Below, piece after piece: positions 8,586 to 17,848 of a stretch of 64,000 bases of DNA. The stretch is from JADCRZ01 sp041751095. Its GTDB lineage: Bacteria > Bacteroidota > Bacteroidia > Chitinophagales > Chitinophagaceae. The stretch lies in contig JBGSYC010000181.1 in assembly GCA_041751095.1 (NCBI GenBank), positions 1 through 64,000 on the forward strand, written 5' to 3'. The position numbers and the translations under genes are program-made. The first letter of the stretch is position 1. Every line of letters starts with the position of its first letter. The notes below the pieces were generated by a model, which had not been told where the DNA came from, did not search any database, and worked only from the letters and a program-made list of their open reading frames with translations.

Positions 8586-9422
8586 CTAATCTGTGATCTT
8601 TGACCTGTCCGCCGTCTTTTCCTCTTTAATCATCGTTTCCGGGTAACTTTTGAATCCTCCTGATCCCCGATCGCAGTGATGAGGCCCCTTCATCATAAAT
8701 TTCCTGCTTTGCTCGATAGCGTCCATGATCTGATCGAGGATCTTTTCCGAAGGTGCATCATAATCTATTTGTAAGGGGGCTTTGAATGTTACGGACAGCA
8801 AGGTGCCTCTTTTCTTTAATTTTAAACCGGTTTTATTGAATGCCCTCCAGAACCCGTTTATCACAACCGGGATTACCACCGGCTTATTAACTTTAAGGAT
8901 GTACGCGGTGCCTTTTCTGCCAGGGGCGAAAGGTTTTGTTGTTCCCTGCGGGAAAGTGATCACCCAATTATCTTCGAGGGCACGGTGAATTTTACGGGTG
9001 TCAGAAGGGTCAAGGCCCTTTCTCACTTCCCTGCCGGATTCCTTCCACGTGCGCTTTACCGTAAGGGCACCTGCCAGCGTGAACAGGCGGCTGATCCAGC
9101 TTCCGCGCATCGTTTCTTCTGCAGCAACATAATATACTCTGGTGAATGGATTAAGCAGGTAATAGGGTACGCCAAGCCTGTCCTTCTTACCCCATTTTAC
9201 TGCGGCGAAAATGTGCAGGAAAGTGATGACGTCCGCGAAATATGTCTGATGATTGCTTACAAATAGTACATTTTTTTCCGGGAGATTCCGGACGTGTTCC
9301 GTGCCTTTAATCTGCAATCTGTTTATAAGTGCCAGGCAGGGATATGAGAACATTCCCACGACCGCATATACAAACTTTCTGACCAGGCGAACTTTTTTCA
9401 ATCGTTCCCAAAACGAACTCAT
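8586..9422 (-). CDS. PlsC-type 1-acylglycerol-3-phosphate acyltransferase
   Basis: This 278-residue membrane-associated acyltransferase should transfer a fatty acyl group to lysophosphatidic acid or a related lysolipid. The N-terminal part is hydrophobic (FVYAVVGMFSYPCLALI). Catalytic block I reads VSNHQTYFADVITF, with five rather than the usual four residues between His and Asp. Block III is FPQGTTKPFAPGRKGTAYI and block IV VIPVVINGFWRAF. The C-terminus is charged. It is a single gene, divergent from the HAD phosphatase and downstream-facing to the thioesterase. Confidence 0.87.
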   Translation of the reverse strand: MSSFWERLKKVRLVRKFVYAVVGMFSYPCLALINRLQIKGTEHVRNLPEKNVLFVSNHQTYFADVITFLHIFAAVKWGKKDRLGVPYYLLNPFTRVYYVAAEETMRGSWISRLFTLAGALTVKRTWKESGREVRKGLDPSDTRKIHRALEDNWVITFPQGTTKPFAPGRKGTAYILKVNKPVVIPVVINGFWRAFNKTGLKLKKRGTLLSVTFKAPLQIDYDAPSEKILDQIMDAIEQSRKFMMKGPHHCDRGSGGFKSYPETMIKEEKTADRSKITD

Positions 9423-9532
9423 GACTGAAGAGTTTTTGCAAACATGTGATAACGAATCTACATTATTTTGTATGATAATTTATATACTTCAAAAAAACAC
9501 TCATCCTTTATCTTCGCCTTTAATTTTCAAAC

Positions 9533-10192
9533 ATGCTGAATACGGTTATTTTCGATATGGATGGCCTTTTGATCGATTCTGAGCCTTTATGGCAAAAGGC
9601 GGGCATGGCAGCACTCGAAAGATTAGGAGCAAAGATCACTGTTCAGCAATATTACGGATCTACAGGGTTACGAACTCCCGAATGGATAGAATACTGGTTT
9701 GATCATTTCAGGATAGACAGGTCGCAGGCAGCTGCTGCCGTAAAAGATATCGAAGACAGATCGATTGAGGCAATTGACAGCAATGGTCTTGCGTTTCCGG
9801 GCACCATGTATATTCTTGATTTCTTTAAAGAACGGAAGTTCAGGATCGGGCTGGCAACGTCCTCGCCTTTACGACTGGTAAATGTGGTGGTAAAAAAATT
9901 AGGTATTGAAAGTTATTTTGACGCATTGTCTTCAGCGGAAGGTCTGCCGTATGGTAAGCCTCACCCGCAGGTGTATATAAACTGCGCCGGCAGGCTGAAC
10001 GTTTCCCCCTTGCAATGCCTCTGTTTCGAAGATTCCTTTAACGGCCTGATCTCGGCAAAAGCGGCCCGGATGAAATGCGTAGTAGTACCTGTTCCAGGGC
10101 AACAGAAAGAGCAAAAGTGGGCCGCGGCGGATCTCCGGCTGTCATCCCTGCTGAACTTTAATGAATTATTGCTTGCCGGGTTACACGATTAA
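9533..10192 (+). CDS. HAD-family sugar phosphatase (HxpB/YniC or beta-PGM-like)
   Basis: The 219 residues follow the HAD subfamily IA plan. Motif I is VIFDMDGLLIDSEPLW (nucleophile and general-acid Asp), a four-helix cap covers about residues 15-85, motif II is LATSS, the motif III Lys sits in YGKPHPQVY, and motif IV is CFEDSFNGLISAKAA. This arrangement is shared by hexitol/2-deoxyglucose-6-phosphate phosphatases and beta-phosphoglucomutases. The cap lacks features that would settle the choice. It stops four bases from the convergent amidohydrolase gene, so transcription must end inside or beyond that pair. Confidence 0.85.
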   Translation: MLNTVIFDMDGLLIDSEPLWQKAGMAALERLGAKITVQQYYGSTGLRTPEWIEYWFDHFRIDRSQAAAAVKDIEDRSIEAIDSNGLAFPGTMYILDFFKERKFRIGLATSSPLRLVNVVVKKLGIESYFDALSSAEGLPYGKPHPQVYINCAGRLNVSPLQCLCFEDSFNGLISAKAARMKCVVVPVPGQQKEQKWAAADLRLSSLLNFNELLLAGLHD

Positions 10193-10196
10193 GAAC

Positions 10197-11489
10197 TTAT
10201 TTCAACCCATACTTATGTTTATACCGCTCCAACAATTGCTTGTGCTTATCGGTCAGATCTAACATTCTTCCCTGGATGAATGCCAGTGTAACCATACTGC
10301 TTTTTATATCCAGGATGTCACCTTCACTCACAATAATATTTGCATCTTTCCCGACTTCTATAGAACCTGTCCGGTCGGCTATTCCCAATATCTTCGCCGC
10401 ATTTAGGGTGATTGCCGACAATGCTTCCTCTTTAGTAAGGCCATAGGCTACTGCTGTGCCTGCATTGAACATGAGGTTGCGGCCGCGCACCTGGCTGTCG
10501 TCGTCATTTAATGCAAATAAAACACCTGCTTTCTGCAAGATTGATGGTGTTTTAAAGGGCTGGTCAACATCATCATCCTGCATCACGGGCAATTGATGGA
10601 GCTGGTTAAGAACTACACTGATGTTGTTTTGCTTAAGCAGTCCTGCGATCTGCCAACTGTCAGCCGCACCCACGAGAACCACATCAAACCCGAAATCTTT
10701 TACGAAATCAATGGCTATCAGCATCTCTTTAACCAGATCGCAGTGCACAAAAAACTTTTGGCTCCGGTCAAACAAGCCGGCTGCTGCGGCGTACTTCAGA
10801 TTGGTCTGATCATGACTGCCTTCCTGCAGGTATGCTTTTGCTTCCCGGAAAAAATCTTTAACCCTTTCAATTTTCTCAATTCCGGCCCGTACCGGGTCAG
10901 CCGCCTGGCCCGAAGCACCCGGCGGCCCTGGCCGCGTTAGCAGGTTGGGCATATAAAAATGAATGCCATTCTCAAGCTTGTAAGCGGCGTCTTCCCAGTT
11001 CCAGGCATCAAGCTGAACAACAGACGACGAACCGCTGATCAATCCTCCTGCCGGCACGATGTTGGCTAACAGGATGCCATTTGACTTTAAGGTATTTATC
11101 ACTTTTGAATCGGTGTTATAAGCAACAATAGAACGAATAGAGGGATTGATCTCTCCAATTTCATTCTGATCCGAAGTGGCACGAACACTGTTTACTTCAA
11201 CCAACCCTAAATTGGAGGATGAGGTAATCAATCCCGGGTAAACATGGCTGCCTTTGATATCGTAAATTTTTGCAGCGCCACCCGGCACGGAAATTTTCGT
11301 TCCAACCTCCTCAATCTTTCCGTTACTCACTTTAATGATTCCATTACTGATCACCTGGCCGTTTCCAATATGTATCAACGCATTTGTGATAAAAAAAACA
11401 TTCTTGTTTTCCTTTGCAGGATAAACCGTTTCCTGTGAGAAACATGCGATTGCAGATAACACGAACCCGATGAATATGATTGTTCTCAT
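10197..11489 (-). CDS. secreted amidohydrolase-like protein with a lost HxH metal motif
   Basis: The 430 residues start with a signal peptide (MRTIIFIGFVLSAIACFSQ); the ATG at 11489 was preferred because upstream in-frame residues are highly charged. The composite (imidazolonepropionase-like) domain is clear from LIHIGNGQVISNGIIKVSNG and the C-terminal LSAITLNAAKILGIADRTGS with GKDANIIV. At the place where active relatives have 'PGxIDxHxH' this protein reads YPGLITSSSNLG, so the first two metal-binding His are missing. FFVHCDL keeps one His. It lies 82 bases after the 1019-residue amidohydrolase gene and is probably cotranscribed. A structural or regulatory partner role is plausible but unproven. 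Confidence 0.8.
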   Translation of the reverse strand: MRTIIFIGFVLSAIACFSQETVYPAKENKNVFFITNALIHIGNGQVISNGIIKVSNGKIEEVGTKISVPGGAAKIYDIKGSHVYPGLITSSSNLGLVEVNSVRATSDQNEIGEINPSIRSIVAYNTDSKVINTLKSNGILLANIVPAGGLISGSSSVVQLDAWNWEDAAYKLENGIHFYMPNLLTRPGPPGASGQAADPVRAGIEKIERVKDFFREAKAYLQEGSHDQTNLKYAAAAGLFDRSQKFFVHCDLVKEMLIAIDFVKDFGFDVVLVGAADSWQIAGLLKQNNISVVLNQLHQLPVMQDDDVDQPFKTPSILQKAGVLFALNDDDSQVRGRNLMFNAGTAVAYGLTKEEALSAITLNAAKILGIADRTGSIEVGKDANIIVSEGDILDIKSSMVTLAFIQGRMLDLTDKHKQLLERYKHKYGLK

Positions 11490-11571
11490 TCTATTGGTTT
11501 GGCGTTTGATAGTACAGTCTTTTTGTTTTCTAAGCATCCGAATATGAATTTAGCCGCAGCCTTCATACAGA

Positions 11572-14500
11572 TCATCGCTGAAGCTGCTCATCGGCGTCTA
11601 TTGTCAGAACACCATGGTGACGGTGATGGTCTCCACAGCTATGAATAACTTCCATACTGGGCAGGGCCGCCGGCAGGGAAACACCTCCTTTTTTTTCGAG
11701 AAGCATCTTTTTTACGAGGCGGCTTTTTTCTTCTGCGATTCTCTTCCGCAGGTACATATCCCGTTCCCGGTCGAAATAAATGATCCCGTCAACAATTGTC
11801 TTTTCGGCTTTTGCATACATGCTCAGCGGATGGTCGGTCCAGATTACCAGGTCGGCATCTTTACCGGGCGTAATGCTTCCCACACGATCCTGCACATGCA
11901 ACATTATTGCCGGGTTTAAGGTAACCATCTTCAAAGCGTCTTCTTCACTCATTCCTCCATATTTCACACTCTTGGCGGCTTCCTGGTTAAGCCGGCGGGC
12001 CATTTCCGGATCATCGGAATTGATGGCCACGTTCATACCGGCACGTTGCATGATCGTAGCGTTGTACGGAATCGCATCTGTTACTTCCATTTTATAGTTC
12101 CACCAGTCGGAAAATGTGGATGCACCTGAACCATGCGCTTTCATTTTATCGGCCACCTTGTAACCTTCAAGGATGTGGGTAAATGTATTGAAGGCGAACC
12201 CAAGACGATCTGCAACCCTTAAAGCAGCGGTGATCTCGCTCTGTATATAAGAATGGCAGGTGATGAATCTTTTCCTGTCGAGGATTTCGACCAGTGCCTC
12301 CAGTTCCAGGTCTCTGCGTACAGGCTTTGCCGTTAACCCTTTCTTCTTACCGGCGGCTTCCGACTCCTTCCGGGCGCGCTGGTAATCTTTCGCCCGCTGG
12401 AAAGCATCCTCCAGTACTTGTTCAACTCCCATCCGCGTATCGGGGAAACGGGTGTTGCCCTGGCTGTAAGAAGACCTTTTTACGTTCTCCCCCAAAGCAA
12501 ACTTTATAAATCCATCCGAACCGGCAAACATGAGGTCGTTATCGTTACCGCCCCAGCGCAGCTTTATTAATTGCGTCTGTCCACCGATAGTATTGGCCGA
12601 CCCGTGCAGGATATGGGAAGATGTAACACCTCCGCTCAGTTGCCTGTATATATTTATATCTTCGGGGTTCAGGTTATCTTTAATTCTTACTTCAGAAGTT
12701 ACTGACTGGCCACCCTCGTTAATGGAGGCGGCTGCAATATGTGAGTGCTCATCGATGATGCCGGGAGTCACGTGCTTTCCGGTTCCGGTAATTACTTTTG
12801 AAGAAGCATCTGAGAGATTCTTCCCTACCTGAACAATCTTACCATTTTTAATGAGCACATCTGCATGCTCGATTTTCCCCTGTTTATCATTAGTCCAGAC
12901 GGTGGCATCCCTGATCAGAAGATTTTCCTGTTTCGGCATTTCTTCCCATCCGTACCCGTTGAAGGGATAGGTGACCACCCCGATTTCAGGTGGTGCTTTC
13001 TTTTTGGCGGTATCGGCAGCGGGTTTGGATGGTTTAAGAAGGTCTGCGGTCCAGGTAAATCTATGTCCGGCAGAATCTATCCCTGTCCCATTCCATTTGT
13101 TGTCGTTTACTATACCCGAGAGCCTTATGGTATGCGGCGATTTACTGTTTTCGGAAAAACTGATCTTTACCGATTTGCCATCGTTGCTGTACCGGGAAGA
13201 AACAGTGTCATTACCGATGACGTCCGCGGCATTTGCAGACTTCACTTCAAGGATATACCGCTTTGGAGCACCCGCGTCTGTAACGGTTAATTGATACGTA
13301 CCGGTGGTCTCGATCCAGGCGCTTTCATCGACAGCATATTTCTCTCCCTGCACCCAGTTCTGAAAAATGGTTGTTTTTGCGTTGAACATGGGGCCGGAGG
13401 TAATGAGAAAGCTGGCAAGCTTTCCGGGATCAAGGCTGCCTACTTTATCAAATATGCCCAGCACCGTAGCCGGTGTTCTGGTAAGGGCCTCAAGGGCCTT
13501 GGTTTCGCTTAATCCAAATTCAATCGCTTTGCGCAGGTTCACGGGAAACTGCTTTACGCTGGTCAAATCCGATGCCGTGAGGCAAAATGGGATATTTGAT
13601 CTTTCAAATGCCGCGGGGTTTGAAGGCGCCATCTCCCAACTTTTCATATCGCTTAAAGAAACAAAGCGGGCATCTCCCGGATCTTCCACATCCATTGCGC
13701 CGGGGTAATTTAGGGGCAAAATAAAAATCGCCTTCGTAGCAGCCATTTCCCTGATCCTTTGGTATTCATTGCCTCCCCCTTTAATAATATATTGAATGCC
13801 AAACTCATCACCTATCCTGTCTGCACGTACGGCATTCCATTTGTCATTGGCATCAAATATCTGTGGCAAACTCTGGTTATCGATCCAGCCCTGCAGACTT
13901 TGGTTCACGCCTTCCTGAACGGGTTTGTTTTTGTACCATTGGGCATCGAGGTACGTCTGTCGTAAAAGAGCTATAGCTCCCATCAGCGAAGCAGGATAAC
14001 TCAGCGTTGAGCTTCCTTTATTAAAAGAGTAATGGGCTGACGCCCTTTCCTTCACGATGGCAGCGTTTTCGTTTTGCTCTGATAATGTAACTACCGCCCC
14101 GGTTCCCCGGGATATGCCATCTTTCTGATGGGTTAAAACGGTTCCGAATCCGGCGTCACGGTATAAGCGTGCCTTACTTTTGTCCGTCGTAAAAAGCCTG
14201 TAAGCCTCAACTTCTGCGCGTATGGCGGGGTTCCACCCGGAAGCACCCCTCGAAGCTGCCTGAACCGGCGATTGGGAATTAGGTGCCTGGTTCCTGGCCG
14301 CGGGCGTTTGGCCATAGTCGCTGAAGATGTCAATAAACGACGGATAAATGTATTTGCCTGTGCAATCAATAATAACTGCATTCCTCGGTATACCTACTTT
14401 AGGGCCGGCCGCAACGATCTTCCCTTTATGAATTAAAAGCGTGGCATCAGCCATTGTGGTTTGAGCATCTCTTACAATTGTTGCATGGATAAATGCATAA

Positions 14501-14631
14501 CTCCCTTCCTTTGGTTCTGCGATCCCATTTACCGGAAACGTTTCCTGCGCAGATAATATCTGCAGGCAAAATATCGCCGGTAGAACGGTAAGCACATTTC
14601 TTTGCCACATAGAAAGTGTAAATCTTATCAT
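11572..14631 (-). CDS. secreted tandem amidohydrolase, first domain degenerate and second active-like
   Basis: The 1019 residues have a signal peptide and two amidohydrolase modules, about 35-440 and 570-990. In module 1 the expected metal motif reads YPSFIDIFSDYG, with no HxH. In module 2 it is intact: TPGIIDEHSHIAA, followed by ITCHSYIQSEI, NTFTHILEGYK and NSDDPEMARRLN, which supply the remaining His/Asp ligands, and then KDADLVIWTDHPL. The linker (about 440-560) is Ser/Lys-rich and probably a beta domain. The substrate is unknown; relatives act on cyclic amides or dipeptides. The first gene of a two-gene unit with the 430-residue homologue, it diverges from deoC. Confidence 0.87.
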   Translation of the reverse strand: MIRFTLSMWQRNVLTVLPAIFCLQILSAQETFPVNGIAEPKEGSYAFIHATIVRDAQTTMADATLLIHKGKIVAAGPKVGIPRNAVIIDCTGKYIYPSFIDIFSDYGQTPAARNQAPNSQSPVQAASRGASGWNPAIRAEVEAYRLFTTDKSKARLYRDAGFGTVLTHQKDGISRGTGAVVTLSEQNENAAIVKERASAHYSFNKGSSTLSYPASLMGAIALLRQTYLDAQWYKNKPVQEGVNQSLQGWIDNQSLPQIFDANDKWNAVRADRIGDEFGIQYIIKGGGNEYQRIREMAATKAIFILPLNYPGAMDVEDPGDARFVSLSDMKSWEMAPSNPAAFERSNIPFCLTASDLTSVKQFPVNLRKAIEFGLSETKALEALTRTPATVLGIFDKVGSLDPGKLASFLITSGPMFNAKTTIFQNWVQGEKYAVDESAWIETTGTYQLTVTDAGAPKRYILEVKSANAADVIGNDTVSSRYSNDGKSVKISFSENSKSPHTIRLSGIVNDNKWNGTGIDSAGHRFTWTADLLKPSKPAADTAKKKAPPEIGVVTYPFNGYGWEEMPKQENLLIRDATVWTNDKQGKIEHADVLIKNGKIVQVGKNLSDASSKVITGTGKHVTPGIIDEHSHIAAASINEGGQSVTSEVRIKDNLNPEDINIYRQLSGGVTSSHILHGSANTIGGQTQLIKLRWGGNDNDLMFAGSDGFIKFALGENVKRSSYSQGNTRFPDTRMGVEQVLEDAFQRAKDYQRARKESEAAGKKKGLTAKPVRRDLELEALVEILDRKRFITCHSYIQSEITAALRVADRLGFAFNTFTHILEGYKVADKMKAHGSGASTFSDWWNYKMEVTDAIPYNATIMQRAGMNVAINSDDPEMARRLNQEAAKSVKYGGMSEEDALKMVTLNPAIMLHVQDRVGSITPGKDADLVIWTDHPLSMYAKAEKTIVDGIIYFDRERDMYLRKRIAEEKSRLVKKMLLEKKGGVSLPAALPSMEVIHSCGDHHRHHGVLTIDADEQLQR

Positions 14632-14714
14632 CAGCCTTGTCTGTTTTAGTGTTTAATAAATGCAATTTAAATGAACTAATTTCGATCACATCATCTTAAG
14701 AAAAAAAATTCGTA

Positions 14715-15380
14715 TTGAAGATATCCCGCTACATTGATCATACCCTTTTGAAACCACTTACATCGTTGCCTGAAATTGAACAGCTATGTATAGAGGCAGT
14801 AGAATATGGTTTTGCCGCGGTGTGCGTACCACCGCCATTTGTGAAAAGGGTGAAGGCCATTCTGGCACCTTCCGATGTAAAGATCGCTACAGTTGTTGGT
14901 TTTCCTTTTGGTTATGCTGCTACTGAAGCAAAAGTAGCTGAAACCGTACTGGCGCTTGTTGATGGCACAGATGAGGTGGATATGGTAATAAACCTGATTG
15001 CGCTGCGTATGGACGACTGGAAGTATCTTAGTAAAGAGATCAGGCTTATCGGTAGTGTTGTCCACAATAAGAAGAAGAAACTGAAAGTGATCGTTGAAAG
15101 TGGCATGCTTAGCGCTGAAGAAATCATAAAGTGCTGCAGCGTGATCGGATCCCTGGATATTGATTTCATGAAAACCTCTACGGGGTATGCGGAGACGGGA
15201 GCTACTATCGAGGCAGTGCGACTTATGAGAGAACATCTGCCTGTGCATGTGAAGATCAAAGCATCAGGAGGGATCCGCGATTTCGCTTTTGCACAGGCAT
15301 TAGTTAAAGCCGGGGCAGAAAGACTAGGCTGCAGCGCCAGCATAGCTATTGTAAGAGGTGCGCCGGATTTTACGAACTGA
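14715..15380 (+). CDS. deoC: deoxyribose-phosphate aldolase
   Basis: The enzyme splits 2-deoxy-D-ribose-5-phosphate into glyceraldehyde-3-phosphate and acetaldehyde in deoxynucleoside breakdown. The 221-residue length is typical of the short DeoC type. Motifs are YIDHTLLKP near the start, DEVDMVINL, the Schiff-base Lys in DFMKTSTGY, and the activating Lys in VKIKASGGIRDF with the phosphate-binding GGI. The start is a TTG at 14715; no upstream ATG gives the conserved N-terminus. Only 84 bp separate it from the divergent amidohydrolase gene. The SPOR gene follows 45 bases later and may share its transcript. Confidence 0.93.
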   Translation: MKISRYIDHTLLKPLTSLPEIEQLCIEAVEYGFAAVCVPPPFVKRVKAILAPSDVKIATVVGFPFGYAATEAKVAETVLALVDGTDEVDMVINLIALRMDDWKYLSKEIRLIGSVVHNKKKKLKVIVESGMLSAEEIIKCCSVIGSLDIDFMKTSTGYAETGATIEAVRLMREHLPVHVKIKASGGIRDFAFAQALVKAGAERLGCSASIAIVRGAPDFTN

Positions 15381-15425
15381 CCATAAATGGCAGGATACTT
15401 GATTAAACAGTAAACAAAGCAGGCT

Positions 15426-15851
15426 ATGAAAAAATGTTTGACTTTCCTTCTGGTATGTATTTCCCTGAAAGTGTGGCCACAGTTTGATACGGGAACAGTG
15501 ATCGTACACAAAGATCCACGTTTAGCCCTGCTCGTAAAAAAACAGGCCCAGATCAATGAAGAGACTACCCGCAACAACCGCCGGAGTATGCCAGGCTTTC
15601 GTATTCAGATCATCAATACTGCCGACCGCTCTAAGGCTATAGATGCAAAATCCAGGGTGTACCAGCTTTATCCGGAATTAAAAGCTTATCTCCAGTACCA
15701 GTCGCCATATTACCGTTTAAAGGTAGGTAATTTTAAAACCCGGCAGGAGGCAGAAGAATATCTTAGAAGCCTGGGAAGAGATTTTCCCAATACCGTTTTT
15801 ATTGTGAGAGATGTTATTGAAGTAAAGCCTGAGTTGGAAATCATTGAATGA
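15426..15851 (+). CDS. secreted SPOR-domain protein
   Basis: The 141 residues carry a signal peptide (MKKCLTFLLVCISLKVWPQ). A C-terminal SPOR domain covers about residues 55-130, with GFRIQIINTADRSKAIDAKS, YRLKVGNFKTRQEAEEYL and a closing FIVRDVI. SPOR domains bind glycan strands of peptidoglycan stripped of stem peptides, so the protein probably works at the periplasmic cell wall or septum. It follows deoC closely on the same strand and precedes an M20 peptidase by 115 bp. Confidence 0.85.
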   Translation: MKKCLTFLLVCISLKVWPQFDTGTVIVHKDPRLALLVKKQAQINEETTRNNRRSMPGFRIQIINTADRSKAIDAKSRVYQLYPELKAYLQYQSPYYRLKVGNFKTRQEAEEYLRSLGRDFPNTVFIVRDVIEVKPELEIIE

Positions 15852-15965
15852 ATGCAGTCGCTGCTTCAAAGCTTATCGTGACATAAGCCCCATATTTCTC
15901 TACATCCCTGTTGCCAGTGAATTGCATGCCGTGTGTGTATGTAAACTTTTTATCGGGAATATAAC

Positions 15966-17141
15966 ATGCTTAACGATATTATAAAACAACTGGCCAGTCA
16001 GTACTCAGCGGAATTTGTTGAAGTCCGCAGGTATCTTCACGCAAACCCTGAACTCAGTTACCAGGAATTTCATACATCCGCCTATGTTCAGCAAAAATTA
16101 GCTGATTACGGTATCCCTTATGAAATAAAGGCCACAACCGGGGTTATCGGATTGATCAAGGGCAAAAACCCCGACAAGAAAGTTATTGCGCTCCGGGCGG
16201 ATATGGATGCATTACCCATTAAAGAAGAGAACGATGTTGCCTATAAATCGAAGATTGATGGTGTAATGCATGCGTGCGGTCATGATGTGCATACCAGCAT
16301 TTTATTGGGCGCCGCAAAAATTCTTAATGAATTAAAAGAAACCTGGGAGGGAACGGTTAAGTTGATCTTTCAGCCTGGTGAAGAACGCAATCCGGGAGGA
16401 GCCAGTTTACTGATCAGGGAAGGGGTACTGGAAAATCCACGACCCCTGGGTATTTTTGGATTACACGTGCATCCGGGGCTGGAAACCGGGAAACTTAGCT
16501 TCAGGGGCGGCAAAGTGATGGCCAGCGCAGATGAAATATATATCTCAGTTAAAGGTAAAGGCGGGCATGCGGCTGCCCCACATACCACTATTGATACCAT
16601 CCTTGTGGCATCCCACCTGGTGGTAGCTCTGCAGCAAATCATCAGCCGCAACCGGGATCCGTTTGCGCCGTCAGTTTTATCTATCACATCTTTCCAGGGA
16701 GGATACACCACAAATGTAATTCCAAGCGAAGTGAAGCTTATGGGAACTTTCAGAGCTATGGATGAAGAATGGCGGTTCAAAGCCCATGATCTTATCCGGA
16801 GGCAGGCCACAGCGCTCGTCCATAGTATGGGCGCGGAGATCAAAATTCACATTGATGTTGGATACCCTTCCGTGTATAACAACGAGGCGCTTAACCATAT
16901 TGCCCGCACAAAGGCTTCTGAATATATGGGGCCTGAAAATGTACTTGAAACCGAACTAAGGATGGGAGCCGAAGATTTTGGTTATTATTCACAGGTGATA
17001 CCAGGATGCTTTTACCGGTTAGGGGTGATGAATCTGGAAAGAGGCATTACTTCTGGGGTACACACGCCTACGTTTAATATAGACGAACGTGCCATCGAAA
17101 CCGGGATGGGGGTTATGGCGTGGCTGGGCGCCAGCGTGTGA
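15966..17141 (+). CDS. M20-family amidohydrolase (N-acyl-amino-acid hydrolase type)
   Basis: The 391 residues form a Zn-dependent M20D peptidase with a lid domain. It shows ALRADMDALPI, MHACGHDVHTSILLGAAKIL (metal His/Asp), FQPGEERNPGGA (catalytic Glu pair), VKGKGGHAAAPHTTIDTI (lid-domain His) and a late MGAEDFGYYS with GVHTPTFNIDE (last metal ligands). There is no signal peptide, so it is cytoplasmic. Such enzymes remove acyl groups from N-acyl amino acids, including hippurate and acetylated amino acids. The true substrate cannot be assigned. It stands alone, followed by a CATACCC-repeat spacer. Confidence 0.9.
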   Translation: MLNDIIKQLASQYSAEFVEVRRYLHANPELSYQEFHTSAYVQQKLADYGIPYEIKATTGVIGLIKGKNPDKKVIALRADMDALPIKEENDVAYKSKIDGVMHACGHDVHTSILLGAAKILNELKETWEGTVKLIFQPGEERNPGGASLLIREGVLENPRPLGIFGLHVHPGLETGKLSFRGGKVMASADEIYISVKGKGGHAAAPHTTIDTILVASHLVVALQQIISRNRDPFAPSVLSITSFQGGYTTNVIPSEVKLMGTFRAMDEEWRFKAHDLIRRQATALVHSMGAEIKIHIDVGYPSVYNNEALNHIARTKASEYMGPENVLETELRMGAEDFGYYSQVIPGCFYRLGVMNLERGITSGVHTPTFNIDERAIETGMGVMAWLGASV

Positions 17142-17253
17142 GGAGGTATGGGGTAGAAGATTATAGATTATTGGGTGGATACATAACTTCTTCCAAATAC
17201 AGTATTCTTTCGCCCGCCATAACAAAACTACGTTACCCCCTATCTCATTACCT

Positions 17254-17287
17254 CATACCCCATACCCCATACCCCATAACTCATACC
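17254..17287. repeat. short CATACCC tandem repeat
   Basis: The 7-base unit CATACCC (as CATACCCCATACCC...) occurs about four times in a row at 17254-17287, with degenerate copies from 17233. The complementary text GGTATGGGG occurs at about 17144, soon after the M20 stop codon, so the transcript could form a long stem. There is no T run and no known regulatory family. Confidence 0.6.
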
Positions 17288-17347
17288 TACTTTAACAATT
17301 GCCAGCTATAATTGGCATCTGGTTGGGAATACAATCAAAAAAAGAAT

Positions 17348-17605
17348 ATGAAAAAGACCTTGGGTTTGATCATGCTTACCGGAATAATATCCCTCTCTTC
17401 CTTTGCCCAGCAGTCGAGAGATAAAATTGAAAACCAGGCACGAGATCCGAAGACACGTGAAAATGCCGCTAAAGCTGACAGGTATATCATGGATAAAAAA
17501 ACGATCAGTGACAGTACTGAACAGGCAAAAAACTCCGCACAGGGCAAACAAAATACTTTGAAGAGCAGCCGAAAAAAGAAGAGCTCCTGTAAATCGGGGA
17601 AATAA
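17348..17605 (+). CDS. small secreted basic protein, unknown function
   Basis: The 85 residues are a signal peptide (MKKTLGLIMLTGIISLSSFA) followed by a highly charged, probably disordered mature part with QQSRDKIENQARDPKTRENA and a Lys/Ser-rich tail ending KKSSCKSGK. The ATG at 17348 is chosen because it opens directly on the signal peptide. There is one Cys near the C-terminus and no lipobox. I do not recognise a family. It stands alone before a 520-bp spacer. Confidence 0.6.
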   Translation: MKKTLGLIMLTGIISLSSFAQQSRDKIENQARDPKTRENAAKADRYIMDKKTISDSTEQAKNSAQGKQNTLKSSRKKKSSCKSGK

Positions 17606-17699
17606 TTTTTACAATAACATCGTTATTGTCCGGCCGGGCCTGATGCTTTTCTCTGATAATTAGTTTTTAGAAGTGGGAAGAACCTTACTCCCCCGAAAT

Positions 17700-17848
17700 C
17701 CTGGCGCGAGTATGCGGCGTAGCCAATGTGCCAATGCGTACTCGTGCCTTTTACTTTAGCAGAGATTCTGATTGTAGTGCTTTGACTTTCCTTCAATGCT
17801 TGGCACGAGAACGCCACGCTCAATCCTGCGCCGCATTCTCGCGCCAGG
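17700..17848. repeat. long imperfect inverted repeat in the 17606-18126 spacer
   Basis: CCTGGCGCGAGTATGCGGCG (17700-17719) is complementary to CGCCGCATTCTCGCGCCAGG (17829-17848) with one mismatch in 20. Inside, CTCGTGCC (17741-17748) pairs with GGCACGAG (17802-17809). The result is a nested stem about 149 bp across, GC-rich in an otherwise AT-rich spacer. It has no coding potential that I trust. It could be a miniature inverted-repeat element or a structured RNA. Nothing else was found in the spacer. Confidence 0.6.

Noticed and set aside
12865..13512. Plus-strand open frames inside the 1019-residue amidohydrolase gene
   Set aside because: They are overlapping shadow frames of a conserved gene, rich in Phe/Cys/Arg runs, without recognisable domains.
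17254..17287. CATACCC repeat as a telomere-like or phase-variable tract controlling the next gene
   Set aside because: It lies outside coding sequence, is degenerate at its edges, and is about 60 bases before the next start codon, with no promoter element overlapping it.
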